Positions 1 to 8,003 are shown, counted from the first letter of the stretch. The stretch: 64,000 nucleotides of DNA from Thalassococcus sp. S3 (GCF_004216475.1 NZ_CP022303.1:2604001-2668000), one strand, 5' to 3'. Made by a program: numbers and translations. The notes: generated by a model not told the origin, from the letters alone.

Positions 1-126
1 TGCGAGGCATGCGAACACTCGTTTTTAAGACTTGGCAAGGCAAATGAAACCGAAATCTATGTCGCTTCATCGGCGAACATGGAGCGTCATGTGAGCCGCT
101 GCATATCCTTCGGTCGTAAGAGCTGA
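1..126 (+). CDS. C-terminal end of an unidentified protein (partial)
   Basis: An open frame enters from the left edge and closes at TGA 124-126, giving 41 C-terminal residues. They include a Cys-x2-Cys pair at the edge and end in CISFGRKS. The fragment is too short to assign. The frame is credible because it is open from base 1 and stops 69 bases before the next gene on the same strand. It could still be a chance frame. Confidence 0.35.
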   Translation, partial: CEACEHSFLRLGKANETEIYVASSANMERHVSRCISFGRKS

Positions 127-195
127 AGCGTCTTTTTTGGTTGCCAGGATGCCTCGCCAAAACCTCAAATTAAGGGGTGAATTTCTAGAGTTAAG

Positions 196-1311
196 GTGCT
201 ATCTAAAACGGCTACGAGTCAACTGAGGTATGCACCGTTGAGCACTTCCATTTTTTCCTTTTATAACAACAAAGGCGGGGTTGGGAAAACCACGCTTTGC
301 CAAAACGTTGCCTGCCTATACGCAGAGACAAACCCTAGTGAGCTTGTGGTCGTCATAGACCTTTGCCCACAATCTAATATCTCACAGTTTCTTTTGGGCG
401 GTGGACATAGTGGGTACAGGGCCAATCAACGCCTCCAGTCTCAGTCTTCACGCAGAAATATAGTGGGGTTTATGGATTGGCTGGTGGGCGGAAATTCCGG
501 TTTCACCAGTACACCTTCAAGCTATTTGGTACAAGTTAGTAGATACAATCCAGTTATCTCACAAAATTTGCACTTGCTAGCCGGTGATACATTTCTCGAA
601 TCCCTGACTCTTGCACTAAATTTCGCTACTATGAACCCAGCGAATGTGAACGCCTGGCGCGAGTTCGTCACTGCGATTCGCAGGCTATGTGAACTCGAAC
701 TTCAGAGGTCCGAATACTCTTCGATGAAGGTCTTTATTGACTGTAATCCGAGTTTTTCAATTTATACGCAAATGGCCTTGGTTTCGTCTGATTTCTTGGT
801 CGTTCCTGTCATGGCGGACTATAGCTCGATTGAGGGTATTAAGGGCATTCTAATGCTACTTTACGGAAAGTACCCCTCTGCGGCGGTCCGGAATTATGCT
901 CAAAACGTCTTAACATTCACCAATCAAATCCAAAGTAATAACCTGACACTTCCAACAATATTTGAAATACCGTTCAATAGCTATACTAGCAACTTAGGGG
1001 CAGCGACTGCATATAATGCGGTCAGAAGCGAAATAATTGATTTTGGATGGCAGCAATATCAATCAGATAGTTCGATCTTCGCTCCTGCGGCAACGCCACC
1101 GACTACTCGCAACAGCTGGAAAAATCTCTATTTTTCTGACGTCAAGGACTTTCATACATCTGGGAAAGTGTCTGCTAGTTTAGGTATCCCGTTGCACCGT
1201 TTGCCGGACCAGAGCAACTACACGATGCCTGATGGGAGTCCAGTGTCCCTACCTAGAGGAAATTATGAAGAAGCGCTCCGGCACGTTCAAGATTTGGTCA
1301 ACAAAATATAG
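196..1311 (+). CDS. Orphan ParA/MinD-like P-loop ATPase
   Basis: A 371-residue protein with a deviant Walker A motif, KGGVGKTT, near residues 27-34. A second ATPase block, VVIDLCPQ, lies near residue 52, and a later VFIDCNPS segment fits the Walker B region of ParA ATPases. ParA enzymes dimerise on ATP, bind DNA non-specifically and position cargo such as plasmids or protein clusters. No ParB or parS candidate is visible next to it, so a partition role is not shown. The start taken is GTG 196; a TTG at 238 just before the ATPase core is an alternative. The gene has lower GC than the right-hand chromosome, consistent with accessory origin. Confidence 0.8.
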   Translation: MLSKTATSQLRYAPLSTSIFSFYNNKGGVGKTTLCQNVACLYAETNPSELVVVIDLCPQSNISQFLLGGGHSGYRANQRLQSQSSRRNIVGFMDWLVGGNSGFTSTPSSYLVQVSRYNPVISQNLHLLAGDTFLESLTLALNFATMNPANVNAWREFVTAIRRLCELELQRSEYSSMKVFIDCNPSFSIYTQMALVSSDFLVVPVMADYSSIEGIKGILMLLYGKYPSAAVRNYAQNVLTFTNQIQSNNLTLPTIFEIPFNSYTSNLGAATAYNAVRSEIIDFGWQQYQSDSSIFAPAATPPTTRNSWKNLYFSDVKDFHTSGKVSASLGIPLHRLPDQSNYTMPDGSPVSLPRGNYEEALRHVQDLVNKI

Positions 1312-1400
1312 ACCGAGACAACGCAAGAAGCAGACGAAAGCGTCAAGCAAGTTTTCCAACCAAGTGGCGAACGATATTGATGGTATGACCAGTCTATCTG

Positions 1401-1830
1401 CTAGGTAACGAGCAGACATTGGTGCGGTCGCAGCGAATGGACGCTTCGGTCCGCATAGCTGACATCAACTACACCAATCAACGGCCCGATCAGGACGCCA
1501 CTCTCGCGCATCAGAATCTCACCTGCTGTCATCCGATCAAGGTTCGTATTGACCCACAGCTTGACCAGTCGACGTTGTTGCCGTGTCTCGTCGCGAGTCC
1601 CGCTATCTTCTATAGCAACAACGGCCGGCAGAAATACCCGTAGTATATCTCGCGCGCTTGGCAGGTTTGGCCTCCGATCGGCAATCGTAGGTGCGTAGCT
1701 CTAGCGTATCAATACCAACCACGTTTGGCGTGCAGTTACCGAGGAGCCGCAGCAACTCGCCGTCACAGCGAACGGTATCCCCGTTCACAACGGTAAGATT
1801 GGCGCAGGTGATTGGAGCCAGTGGGCTCAT
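1401..1830 (-). pseudogene. Frameshifted staphylococcal-nuclease-like (thermonuclease) gene
   Basis: The first frame, from ATG 1830, carries the SNase-type opening VVNGDTVRCDGELLRLLG followed by GIDTLELRTYDC, then runs into an early stop. The next frame continues the family pattern with ARDILRVFLP, VVAIEDSGTRD, RLVKLWVNTNLDR and AGEILMRE, stopping at 1401-1403. The switch point falls in the CGCGCGC run at 1651-1657, so a one-base slippage there would explain the break. SNase-fold enzymes cut DNA or RNA with Ca2+. As read, no full nuclease can be made. A sequencing error in the run is the alternative explanation. Confidence 0.6.
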
Positions 1831-1956
1831 AATCTGACAAAATGGTTCTGGCTATTGAAATTCGGTTGACGTGGTCATTGACAGGTCTTGCCGTCTTTCT
1901 TTCACACAATACCGATGTCTGATATTAACGCGCCTAGGTCAGTGACATGTGTTTGT

Positions 1957-2151
1957 TTACCTAAACCACCAGCGAAAAATACTCATCGACGCGATTTGTA
2001 CCAATACGCATACTAGAATTGAAACCAATAGTATGAGCACTGTACCTGCAGATGTGTTAGGGGCTATCCAAGCTGACAATGCGAGCCCCAACAAAAAACC
2101 TATAATACTACCGATAGCGGCACGCTCGAAAAGAAACTTGAGTACTTCCAT
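1957..2151 (-). CDS. Small two-helix membrane protein
   Basis: A 64-residue protein with two hydrophobic segments, about residues 12-30 and 36-57, separated by a short polar turn, and a basic aromatic tail ending FRWWFR. The start codon at 2151 lies three bases after the stop of the upstream secreted-protein gene, so the two are almost certainly one transcript and probably translationally coupled. No family was recognised. The pairing with an exported protein suggests a membrane partner or anchor, but that is inference from position only. Confidence 0.55.
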   Translation of the reverse strand: MEVLKFLFERAAIGSIIGFLLGLALSAWIAPNTSAGTVLILLVSILVCVLVQIASMSIFRWWFR

Positions 2152-2154
2152 CGA

Positions 2155-3444
2155 TTAAAACCCGAAAACCTTCAAAACGTTCTCACCAAGATCATCGGCT
2201 AGGTCCCTTAGATTGTCGCGAAGGGTCAATTCCGGCTCATCTTCCATTGTCGCGGCGGAATAAATCTTGTTTCCCCATGCACGGAAGAGTGAAAAAGCAT
2301 CGTTGTAAGTCTCAGCCTCCGATAAATCCAAGCTCACAAATCGCTGATCAGGAGCACCAATTTTTGAAGATGGCACCCATCCAATCAACCAAGGTCCCCG
2401 CGTATCATCGGAAAAACCTGCGCGACGGGCTGCGACCATAGCCAACTCGGCGGCAACATGACCATAACTAAGCAGGGCCGTTTCACAATCGAAATTACTC
2501 AATGAGTTGAGCTTGTCTGCTATGGAGTCGCTGACTATTGGGAAAACTGTAATGAACTGTTTTTCGCTTTCAATACCTGCCTCGACCATAGTTTCAACGT
2601 CTTGCATAGATGAAAAGTACGACCGGCATATTTCAACATTTCTACTCGTCTCATCGAATACAAACGTCGTTTCGCCATAAATCAGCATTCCATAGCCGAA
2701 AAAGCCGCTTGGCGGGTACTGGGCAGGACCAGAGAAAACCCTCGTGGATACTGGCCACAGATGCTCAAATCCGCCAAACTGCAGGACAAGCTTGGGGACC
2801 CCCTCCCCCTGCCAATGAGACGGGTCGAGCGTCTGCTTGGAGTCCCAACTCGGGTCCGGTTCTCCGCCAGCGGTTAGAACAACAACACCTGACCTACCTG
2901 AAGACTTTTCAATGCCGCCGGACAACGACTGCAGGTCGTTCCAATACTCAAATGCACTTCCGCCTGGAAGCGCACTTGACAACTCAATCTCTATTAGAGC
3001 CTGCGCTTTCCCATCGGTAAAAGACCAATCGCCCGCGTCTGGCTTGCATAGCGCCCAATACTTCTCGCAAAACGATTTTTCTCCAAGAGCCCTAATTTCA
3101 CTTTCTACGCTTTTGCAGAAGCCTAGGCTATCGGAAGTGCCCGTGCACGCTGTTGTAAGAATAGAAAGCTTGGTCTTCGGCTCGACAACCATCAGGCCTA
3201 GCTCACCTGTAGCCGACATCAGCTGGGTTGGTGAGATACCCTCATCTTTGCGCTGCCCTGGACCTGAAAAATCCGCGAACGCATTCTCAGGTAGTTGCAC
3301 TGCATCTTCAAGTGGTTGCAGTGAATCTCGCAGTTGAGGGCTCAAGGACTCTTGTGCCTGAGCAAATGGACTTGAGAGGTATAAGAGCAAAAGCGCTACT
3401 AAGGGGCCGCTGATCTCGCAAAGGTGGCTTGTAGGCGTTCTCAT
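2155..3444 (-). CDS. Exported protein of unknown function
   Basis: The start chosen is ATG 3444, which has a GAGG about seven bases upstream and begins a clean signal peptide. That peptide has a polar start, the hydrophobic run PLVALLLLYLSS, and an AQA cleavage site near residue 31. A TTG start 33 bases upstream is possible but weaker. The mature part of about 400 residues has several cysteines (CTGTSDSLGFC, CEKYWALC, a later C in NFDCE) that could form periplasmic disulfides, and many acidic residues. No known domain was recognised. It heads a two-gene operon with the small membrane protein downstream. Base use is lower in GC than the prophage beside it. Confidence 0.6.
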   Translation of the reverse strand: MRTPTSHLCEISGPLVALLLLYLSSPFAQAQESLSPQLRDSLQPLEDAVQLPENAFADFSGPGQRKDEGISPTQLMSATGELGLMVVEPKTKLSILTTACTGTSDSLGFCKSVESEIRALGEKSFCEKYWALCKPDAGDWSFTDGKAQALIEIELSSALPGGSAFEYWNDLQSLSGGIEKSSGRSGVVVLTAGGEPDPSWDSKQTLDPSHWQGEGVPKLVLQFGGFEHLWPVSTRVFSGPAQYPPSGFFGYGMLIYGETTFVFDETSRNVEICRSYFSSMQDVETMVEAGIESEKQFITVFPIVSDSIADKLNSLSNFDCETALLSYGHVAAELAMVAARRAGFSDDTRGPWLIGWVPSSKIGAPDQRFVSLDLSEAETYNDAFSLFRAWGNKIYSAATMEDEPELTLRDNLRDLADDLGENVLKVFGF

Positions 3445-3688
3445 CAATGCACCTCGTAAAATGAAGCGCTGAAACAATCACATTCTGAAAAGAATAAGGC
3501 AATGATTCTGTCCTCTTTCGAGTTTAGAATCGTTTAGCGAGCCAAACGCCAACCTCTCTATCTCAAATGGCCCGAATAACGCGGCTGGACCAATGAGATT
3601 TGCGTTGCAACCATTGAAGATACATGTGCTGGGAGGCTGGGGTATCTCAGTTAACAGTTCATCAACCATGGTCCGGCTAGACAGGCTT

Positions 3689-3880
3689 ATGGGAAAATGG
3701 TCTTATACGATTGCCGTCAGCCAGGACCTGCCGCTTTTGGGTCAGGGCTTTGTTGTCGCTGAAACCGCCGCCCAAGCGGTAAAGTCGGTCGGCAATACGG
3801 ACGTGAACGTCTACCCCTTACCCGACGATGTGGGGCTAGCCGAAGGTTGCGGTCCAATATATCCGACGCTCAGCTACTGA
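3689..3880 (+). CDS. Small hypothetical protein
   Basis: A 63-residue reading from ATG 3689, with AGG six bases upstream; in-frame starts exist further up at 3668 and 3593. The product begins MGKWSYTIAV and carries VNVYPLPDDVG near its end, a coherent soluble sequence without shadow-like bias. It converges on the spanin genes and overlaps the end of the o-spanin by a few bases. Function unknown. It may be the last gene of the accessory block or a prophage-edge gene. Confidence 0.35.
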   Translation: MGKWSYTIAVSQDLPLLGQGFVVAETAAQAVKSVGNTDVNVYPLPDDVGLAEGCGPIYPTLSY

Positions 3881-4086
3881 ACGCAGCTGAAACGCTCGCA
3901 TTTCAGCTTAGTCTCGCCAATCCAGACCGCAACGGCCCGGTCATTGCGGACCAGATATTCGGCCGTTGTCCGCTTCATCACCGGCGGGGTCCGCTGCACA
4001 TCCGAGAACAGCGCTCCCGTTTCCTGAGCGCAGCCCGCCAGTGAGCAGATCGACAAGGCTGCAATCATCCATCCTGCGCGCGACAT
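3874..4086 (-). CDS. Rz1-like outer-membrane spanin lipoprotein
   Basis: A 70-residue protein from ATG 4086 with a short signal sequence and the lipobox LAGC, so it should be lipidated and held in the outer membrane. It starts inside the preceding i-spanin gene in another frame and ends 67 bases beyond it, the overlapped Rz/Rz1 layout. O-spanins join i-spanins across the periplasm and fuse the two membranes in the last step of lysis. Spanins are too variable for a call from sequence alone; position next to the endolysin, the lipobox and the overlap support it. Confidence 0.7.
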   Translation of the reverse strand: MSRAGWMIAALSICSLAGCAQETGALFSDVQRTPPVMKRTTAEYLVRNDRAVAVWIGETKLKCERFSCVQ

Positions 4087-4225
4087 TCTCCACCTCCCTC
4101 GCACCTGCGACCGCCTCCAGACGGTCTTTCAACATCCGGTTTTCTGCGCGCTCGCGAGCAATCTGCTGGGATAGCAAGATGATGACCGCCAGCAGCACCG
4201 CGCCATAGGCCAGCGTGCGGATCAC
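3941..4225 (-). CDS. Rz-like inner-membrane spanin
   Basis: The GTG start at 4225 overlaps the endolysin stop as GTGA, which sets the start and implies translational coupling. The 94-residue product has one N-terminal membrane helix (LAYGAVLLAVIILL) followed by a charged, helical periplasmic stretch (ARERAENRMLKDRLEAVAG), the form of a type II i-spanin. The o-spanin gene is partly nested within it in another frame. Together they would complete lysis after the endolysin has cut the wall. Confidence 0.7.
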   Translation of the reverse strand: MIRTLAYGAVLLAVIILLSQQIARERAENRMLKDRLEAVAGAREVENVARRMDDCSLVDLLTGGLRSGNGSAVLGCAADPAGDEADNGRISGPQ

Positions 4226-5037
4226 GCGACCAGCCCTTGCAGGCAGAGCGCGCGCTCCTCTGCTCGCCGGTTGACCAGGCCCCGGATCACCCGGCCCCCA
4301 GCACGGTTCCACCACGTGAGCGCCTCACAGGCGCCGGAAACGTTTCCGGCGTTCAGACGGCGCACGGCGGTGCTGTTGCTCGCCCCTGAGATACCCACGT
4401 TGTAGGCAAGGCTGACAAAGGCGAGGTCGCGGGGGATCGGCAGGCGCTCCGAAACTGTCTCATCCGTGAAGAACCGATGCAGCCCCGCGCGATAGGCCAG
4501 CACCTCACGGGCCAACATCGCGTCACATTCCGCGCGGGTGTAGCTGTCGCCGGGTCGCACGCCCTTCGTCTCGCCATAGCAAACAGTCCAGACGCCTACG
4601 ATGTCCTGATAGGCTTCCAGCCGCAGGCCCTCCCATCGGCCGATGAAGGGGACAGCCGCATCGAGGAAGGCGTCAGAGCTGGACGTGTGGCTTTGCGATG
4701 GCGCTTCTGCCGGCGCGACGATCTCTCCAGCATGCTCGCGGGCGATATCCGTCACCCCACCGTGCAGGACGATGACCATAAACCCGAGCAAGACCACGAG
4801 ACCGATCCAAGCCGGGCTGCGCGTGGTGTCCCGGTCGATGCCCTGATCCGCGAGCCGTCCGACGATGCCGTAGATCAGCAACGCAAGCCCCATCCCCCAC
4901 CAGAGGCGGGGCGAGGTGTCCATGCCCCAGATCAGATAGATGGCGTCTGGTGCGATCAGCGCCAGGACACTCAGGATAAACGCCCAGGACGAATGCGCCC
5001 GGACAAGAATGGCCTTCCAGTTTGGCAGAAGCTTCAT
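4222..5037 (-). CDS. Endolysin (GH24-type lysozyme) with N-terminal holin-like membrane domain
   Basis: A 271-residue protein from ATG 5037, preceded by GGGAG with eight bases of spacing. The first 110 residues hold about three hydrophobic segments (near 17-37, 45-58 and 80-95). The MKLLPNWKAIL opening resembles small holin-like phage proteins of the DUF7940 type, as far as memory allows. After a Ser/Pro-rich linker, the lysozyme domain begins near residue 130 with GRWEGLRLEAYQD and CYGET, matching the Glu-Asp-Thr catalytic triad of phage T4/P22-type lysozymes. It would cleave peptidoglycan. A separate holin gene was not found, so one polypeptide may supply both membrane and muralytic functions. 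A terminator lies just upstream of the gene. Confidence 0.85.
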   Translation of the reverse strand: MKLLPNWKAILVRAHSSWAFILSVLALIAPDAIYLIWGMDTSPRLWWGMGLALLIYGIVGRLADQGIDRDTTRSPAWIGLVVLLGFMVIVLHGGVTDIAREHAGEIVAPAEAPSQSHTSSSDAFLDAAVPFIGRWEGLRLEAYQDIVGVWTVCYGETKGVRPGDSYTRAECDAMLAREVLAYRAGLHRFFTDETVSERLPIPRDLAFVSLAYNVGISGASNSTAVRRLNAGNVSGACEALTWWNRAGGRVIRGLVNRRAEERALCLQGLVA

Positions 5038-5054
5038 GTGTGGATCTCCCATAG

Positions 5055-5078
5055 AAAAAGCCCGCGCAATGGCGGGCT
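5055..5078 (-). terminator. Rho-independent terminator between tcmP and the endolysin gene
   Basis: The stem AGCCCGC/GCGGGCT (5059-5065 with 5072-5078) has a six-base loop and is followed on the minus strand by five T. It lies downstream of the TcmP gene and just before the endolysin ribosome site, so lysis genes need read-through or anti-termination, or the cassette upstream is insulated from them. Confidence 0.8.
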
Positions 5079-5227
5079 GGTGAATGTGTGGTGATGTCAG
5101 TCTAGTAGGCTGTGCAGACCCGATATCCTGTCGCTCTGGATCAACGACTTAGTTGCGCGAAACGATGGCGAGAAACGACGATCTTGTGCTTGCTTCAATT
5201 GGCAGCGGGACCGCTTCGATGAACCTT

Positions 5228-6202
5228 TCAGGGCTCTTTGAAACAGCTATTTGTCGGGATCGCTACCTCGGGAAGGTTTGCAGGAAGCAACTTTTGACTG
5301 TCCACCGGTGAGCCAGCGCGGTCACCGCATATCTTTGCATAGGCGCGATACATAAGCTTAGGCGCTTCGGGGTGATCGCTCGCATGGATTAAGTGGAATG
5401 ATTTCCGCTTGCCATCATCACTCTGGTAAATCGGATATGGTTTCACAAAAGCATACCCAAGTTCGTCTGCGAACCGATCAACAACACGTTGGACCATATC
5501 ATGTTTGGTTAGTTTCCTTAGATCAACCCAGCTTCGATCTCCCCACCACTTGTCTATCTCAGCTAACCGCTCAGGTTTCTTTGAAGCCTTCATTGAGCGA
5601 TGCGCCCAGCCTGAGCCAAAGAAATAGAGTTGTTCAATCTTCATCCCGCTGGAGCGCTTTGCGATGGCTTGGACAGTTGCCCAGTGACACTCCGTATTTC
5701 GCTGGTCTAGAAGTGCGAAGATTGCAGCCCTTCGAGTCAGACGATTACTCTTCAGCAATGTATGGACTGTGACGTTGAAGTCCCCGGGCATAACAAAAAC
5801 ACGTCGAAATCGAGGATTGCGATGGTGCAAGGTTTTAAGCTTCTCCAGCTGCTGCAATCCGTTAGGGTCGTTGTCGCACAACCAAAACGTTCTTAGGCGG
5901 GGCGGTGCAATTTCGAGAACGCGCCGAGCCGTCCAGGCTTCTTCATGTCTCCTACTCTGCGGTGCCGCGAACCCATCTATGTACAAACCGCCCTGTGTCA
6001 CTCTCTGGAATAGTGCGATGTACTCGGCGATAAGCTTGCTTTTGGCATTCGTTTGATCGGGCGGTTGACCCAATCCGCGTTCTGGAATCCTAACTCCCTC
6101 CACGACGAAATCGTTCGCAGAGTTGATGCTGTGTAGATCGACTTCCCCAAATAGCGGGAGCTGTTCGTCTACATCATTCTTGTTTTCGGGAGCTGGTCCC
6201 AC
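5228..6202 (-). CDS. tcmP: Three-Cys-motif partner protein (TcmP-like)
   Basis: A 324-residue reading from GTG 6202; the only longer start is a TTG at 6319 deep inside the upstream gene. The region with AKSKLIAEYIALFQ, GLYIDGFAAP and later WLCDNDPNGLQQLEKL, then YFFGSGWAHRSM fits TcmP proteins. These are encoded beside Gp37/Gp68-type three-Cys proteins and may have a methyltransferase-like core. It overlaps the Gp37/Gp68 gene upstream by 34 bases, so the two form one unit. Biochemical function is not established for the pair. It is followed by its own terminator. Base use is less GC-rich than the tail and lysis genes around it, which suggests a later insertion into the late operon. Confidence 0.75.
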   Translation of the reverse strand: MGPAPENKNDVDEQLPLFGEVDLHSINSANDFVVEGVRIPERGLGQPPDQTNAKSKLIAEYIALFQRVTQGGLYIDGFAAPQSRRHEEAWTARRVLEIAPPRLRTFWLCDNDPNGLQQLEKLKTLHHRNPRFRRVFVMPGDFNVTVHTLLKSNRLTRRAAIFALLDQRNTECHWATVQAIAKRSSGMKIEQLYFFGSGWAHRSMKASKKPERLAEIDKWWGDRSWVDLRKLTKHDMVQRVVDRFADELGYAFVKPYPIYQSDDGKRKSFHLIHASDHPEAPKLMYRAYAKICGDRAGSPVDSQKLLPANLPEVAIPTNSCFKEP

Positions 6203-6993
6203 TCCTTGCCATCCAAAACTCTTCCGGCATTCTTTTTGCCAATTCTCATCATGCTTGTTCCATCGTGTGCAGTTTTCTTTCTGGCAGCAGGAAGATTTGC
6301 TCCGTCGCCTGGTGCCCAATCACCCCACTGCTTAAAATGGAAAGCAACCTCGTTTTCCATGCATTGACGGTGTAAATCGCGAAACCATTTCGGTGACGCG
6401 GGACGCGCCTTCGGGCCGCTTTCTCCACCTGTAATTACCCAATCAATAGTGTTACCCAGCCATCTATTGATGTCTAGCGGTCCGAGTAGAGGTTCTGCGG
6501 AAATGAAGCGGACCTTTGCGGGAGTAGCGGCGAGATAGGGAAGCAATTCGTCAGCTCTCTTTTGCATTTCGATGGTGGTTCCCAACCAGACATGCCAAGG
6601 CCAATCATTGCCCCAGCGCGCCATTCGATCCACGTTTTGAGGACGCTTAGTAAGAAGAAGCCAGTCTAGGTTTGGGGTCTGCTCTATCAGGTCGAACAAT
6701 CTGCTTCGGTGTTCCTGCAGCTCATCTCGGTCTTCAAACACATCTGCCATTGACGCGCAGAAAACTCGTGGTCGCTCGCCATCTCGCTCAGCCTTCTTGT
6801 TCCATGCAATGGGTTGTTTCCAGTGCGCATCACTGAGAAGCCGACGCTGCGGCTTGGGTCCCCAGACGTTCTGCCCTACACGCTTGGCCCATGCCTCGGC
6901 ATAGCAGTTTTTGCATGCCTCAGAGACCTTGGTACAGCCCCACCAAGGATTAAAAGTGTGCGTGGTCCACTCGATTTTTGAGTTCGCGCCCAT
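6169..6993 (-). CDS. Phage Gp37/Gp68-type three-Cys-motif protein (DUF5131)
   Basis: A 274-residue protein opening KIEWTTHTFNPWWGC, followed by SEACKNCYAE, so Cys-x6-Cys-x2-Cys near residues 20-30. This is the family hallmark and is reminiscent of a radical-SAM cluster. Further family blocks are VFCASMADVFED, WLLLTKRPQN, WLGTTIE, RFISAEPLLGP and WVITGGESG. The family is known in mycobacteriophages and as a partner of TcmP, encoded directly downstream here. A 225-base gap lies upstream, so it probably has its own promoter. Confidence 0.85.
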   Translation of the reverse strand: MGANSKIEWTTHTFNPWWGCTKVSEACKNCYAEAWAKRVGQNVWGPKPQRRLLSDAHWKQPIAWNKKAERDGERPRVFCASMADVFEDRDELQEHRSRLFDLIEQTPNLDWLLLTKRPQNVDRMARWGNDWPWHVWLGTTIEMQKRADELLPYLAATPAKVRFISAEPLLGPLDINRWLGNTIDWVITGGESGPKARPASPKWFRDLHRQCMENEVAFHFKQWGDWAPGDGANLPAARKKTAHDGTSMMRIGKKNAGRVLDGKEWDQLPKTRMM

Positions 6994-7218
6994 GTCACAG
7001 CTCCGACCAATCTCGCTCCAACGAACGTCGCATGTTTTCTTTGTGATGCAAAGTGTTATGACTTGAAGCTAAAACTATTTTCTGAAGCAATGTTATGGCT
7101 TGGCTCACTGATCGCCGGTATTTTTGAAAAGACCGGCTTCTAGTTCTGCAATAGGATTGCAAACAAAAGGGTTCAAGACTGTGATCGCTACGTTTGACCT
7201 CAAAAACACACTTCTCCC

Positions 7219-7479
7219 TCACTTCGGCCATGGATTGAGGCTCTTGATCGCCCCGACGACAGCCGCGAGGAGCACGATCAACGCCCCGATGGCTTTCAGC
7301 GTAGCCATCATCCGACGGTTCGTCTTGTAGGCCAGGATGATCTGTTTCAGGGTCACGCCCTCTTCCAACAAGCGGCGGAGATGATCCCGGTCTTCCTTCT
7401 CGGAGAACATCTCGGCGAGCTGGTGCAGGACCGCGCGCTCAGACGCTGTGAAGGGTGAGCCGTTTGGCTTATCGACCAT
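7219..7479 (-). CDS. Small tail-anchored membrane protein of the lysis region
   Basis: An 86-residue protein: a charged helical N-terminal part (FTASERAVLHQLAEMFSEKED) and one membrane helix near residues 62-79 (LKAIGALIVLLAAVVGAI), then a short tail. The start follows the stop of the heme-oxygenase-like gene by two bases. The one-helix, C-terminal topology resembles XhlA-type lysis accessory proteins, and its place between tail and endolysin genes would suit a holin or lysis regulator. That role is inferred only from topology and position. Confidence 0.7.
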   Translation of the reverse strand: MVDKPNGSPFTASERAVLHQLAEMFSEKEDRDHLRRLLEEGVTLKQIILAYKTNRRMMATLKAIGALIVLLAAVVGAIKSLNPWPK

Positions 7480-7481
7480 AC

Positions 7482-8003
7482 TCAGCCGGCCTCCTCTCCG
7501 TGGATCTCATCCATGATGTCGATGATGGCGGCAAAGGTGCGGTAAGCGGCATCGCCCAGATCGCGCCTCTCGCGCAGCCGCGTCACAAAGCGCTCCGCAT
7601 CGGCATTGTCCTCAAACCGCACATGGCTGCTCGGCAGATCGAGCCCCTTGGCTTGCATGGCTTTCTCAATGACCCGCCCGCCGCGCTTGTAGGAGCCGAT
7701 CAGGATATAGGCCGCCCCGAAGACAGACTGGATGTCGGTCAGGCGCTCCGCATGATCCTGTGCGGCCTTGTTGGGTCGGGCCACAATTGGCAGCATGGAC
7801 AGCAGATCCCCGGCCAGGGCTGCGCTGCGCTGGACGGCGGGCGGCAGATAGGGATCAAGGACGCGCTGCAAGGTGAGCTGGGCATTCAACCAGTCCGCCC
7901 AATGCTGCGGCGAGATCGTGCCATCCATCATCGCCTTGGCCAAAGGATGCTGTTCGGCTCGATGGTGCACGTCCCGCGTGCGCTGCCAGAGCGGTCCCAT
8001 CAC
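7482..8003 (-). CDS. Heme-oxygenase-like protein in the phage late operon
   Basis: A 173-residue protein. Near residues 8-17, TRDVHHRAEQHP matches the proximal-histidine block of heme oxygenases (T-x-x-V-H-x-x-A-E), and GTISPQHWADWLNAQLTL follows as the next helix. Near residue 98, AAYILIGSYKRGGRVI fits the distal Gly-rich helix (Y-V/I-L-x-G-S-x-x-G-G). Length is slightly below the usual 190-220. True enzymes open heme to biliverdin, iron and CO; whether this one still binds heme is unknown. Its start overlaps the upstream gene as ATGA, so it is translated with the tail genes. An all-helical protein with a similar fold but no heme role is the alternative. Confidence 0.6.
   Translation of the reverse strand: MMGPLWQRTRDVHHRAEQHPLAKAMMDGTISPQHWADWLNAQLTLQRVLDPYLPPAVQRSAALAGDLLSMLPIVARPNKAAQDHAERLTDIQSVFGAAYILIGSYKRGGRVIEKAMQAKGLDLPSSHVRFEDNADAERFVTRLRERRDLGDAAYRTFAAIIDIMDEIHGEEAG

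Noticed and set aside
1..3900. Left att copy for prophage 1
   Set aside because: Read by eye for the tRNA-derived core (GGATTCGAACC and neighbours) and not found; the left end stays undefined.
6995..7231. 78-codon minus-strand frame before the Gp37/Gp68 gene
   Set aside because: No ribosome site or family pattern; its start lies inside the previous gene and the region is better seen as a promoter gap.
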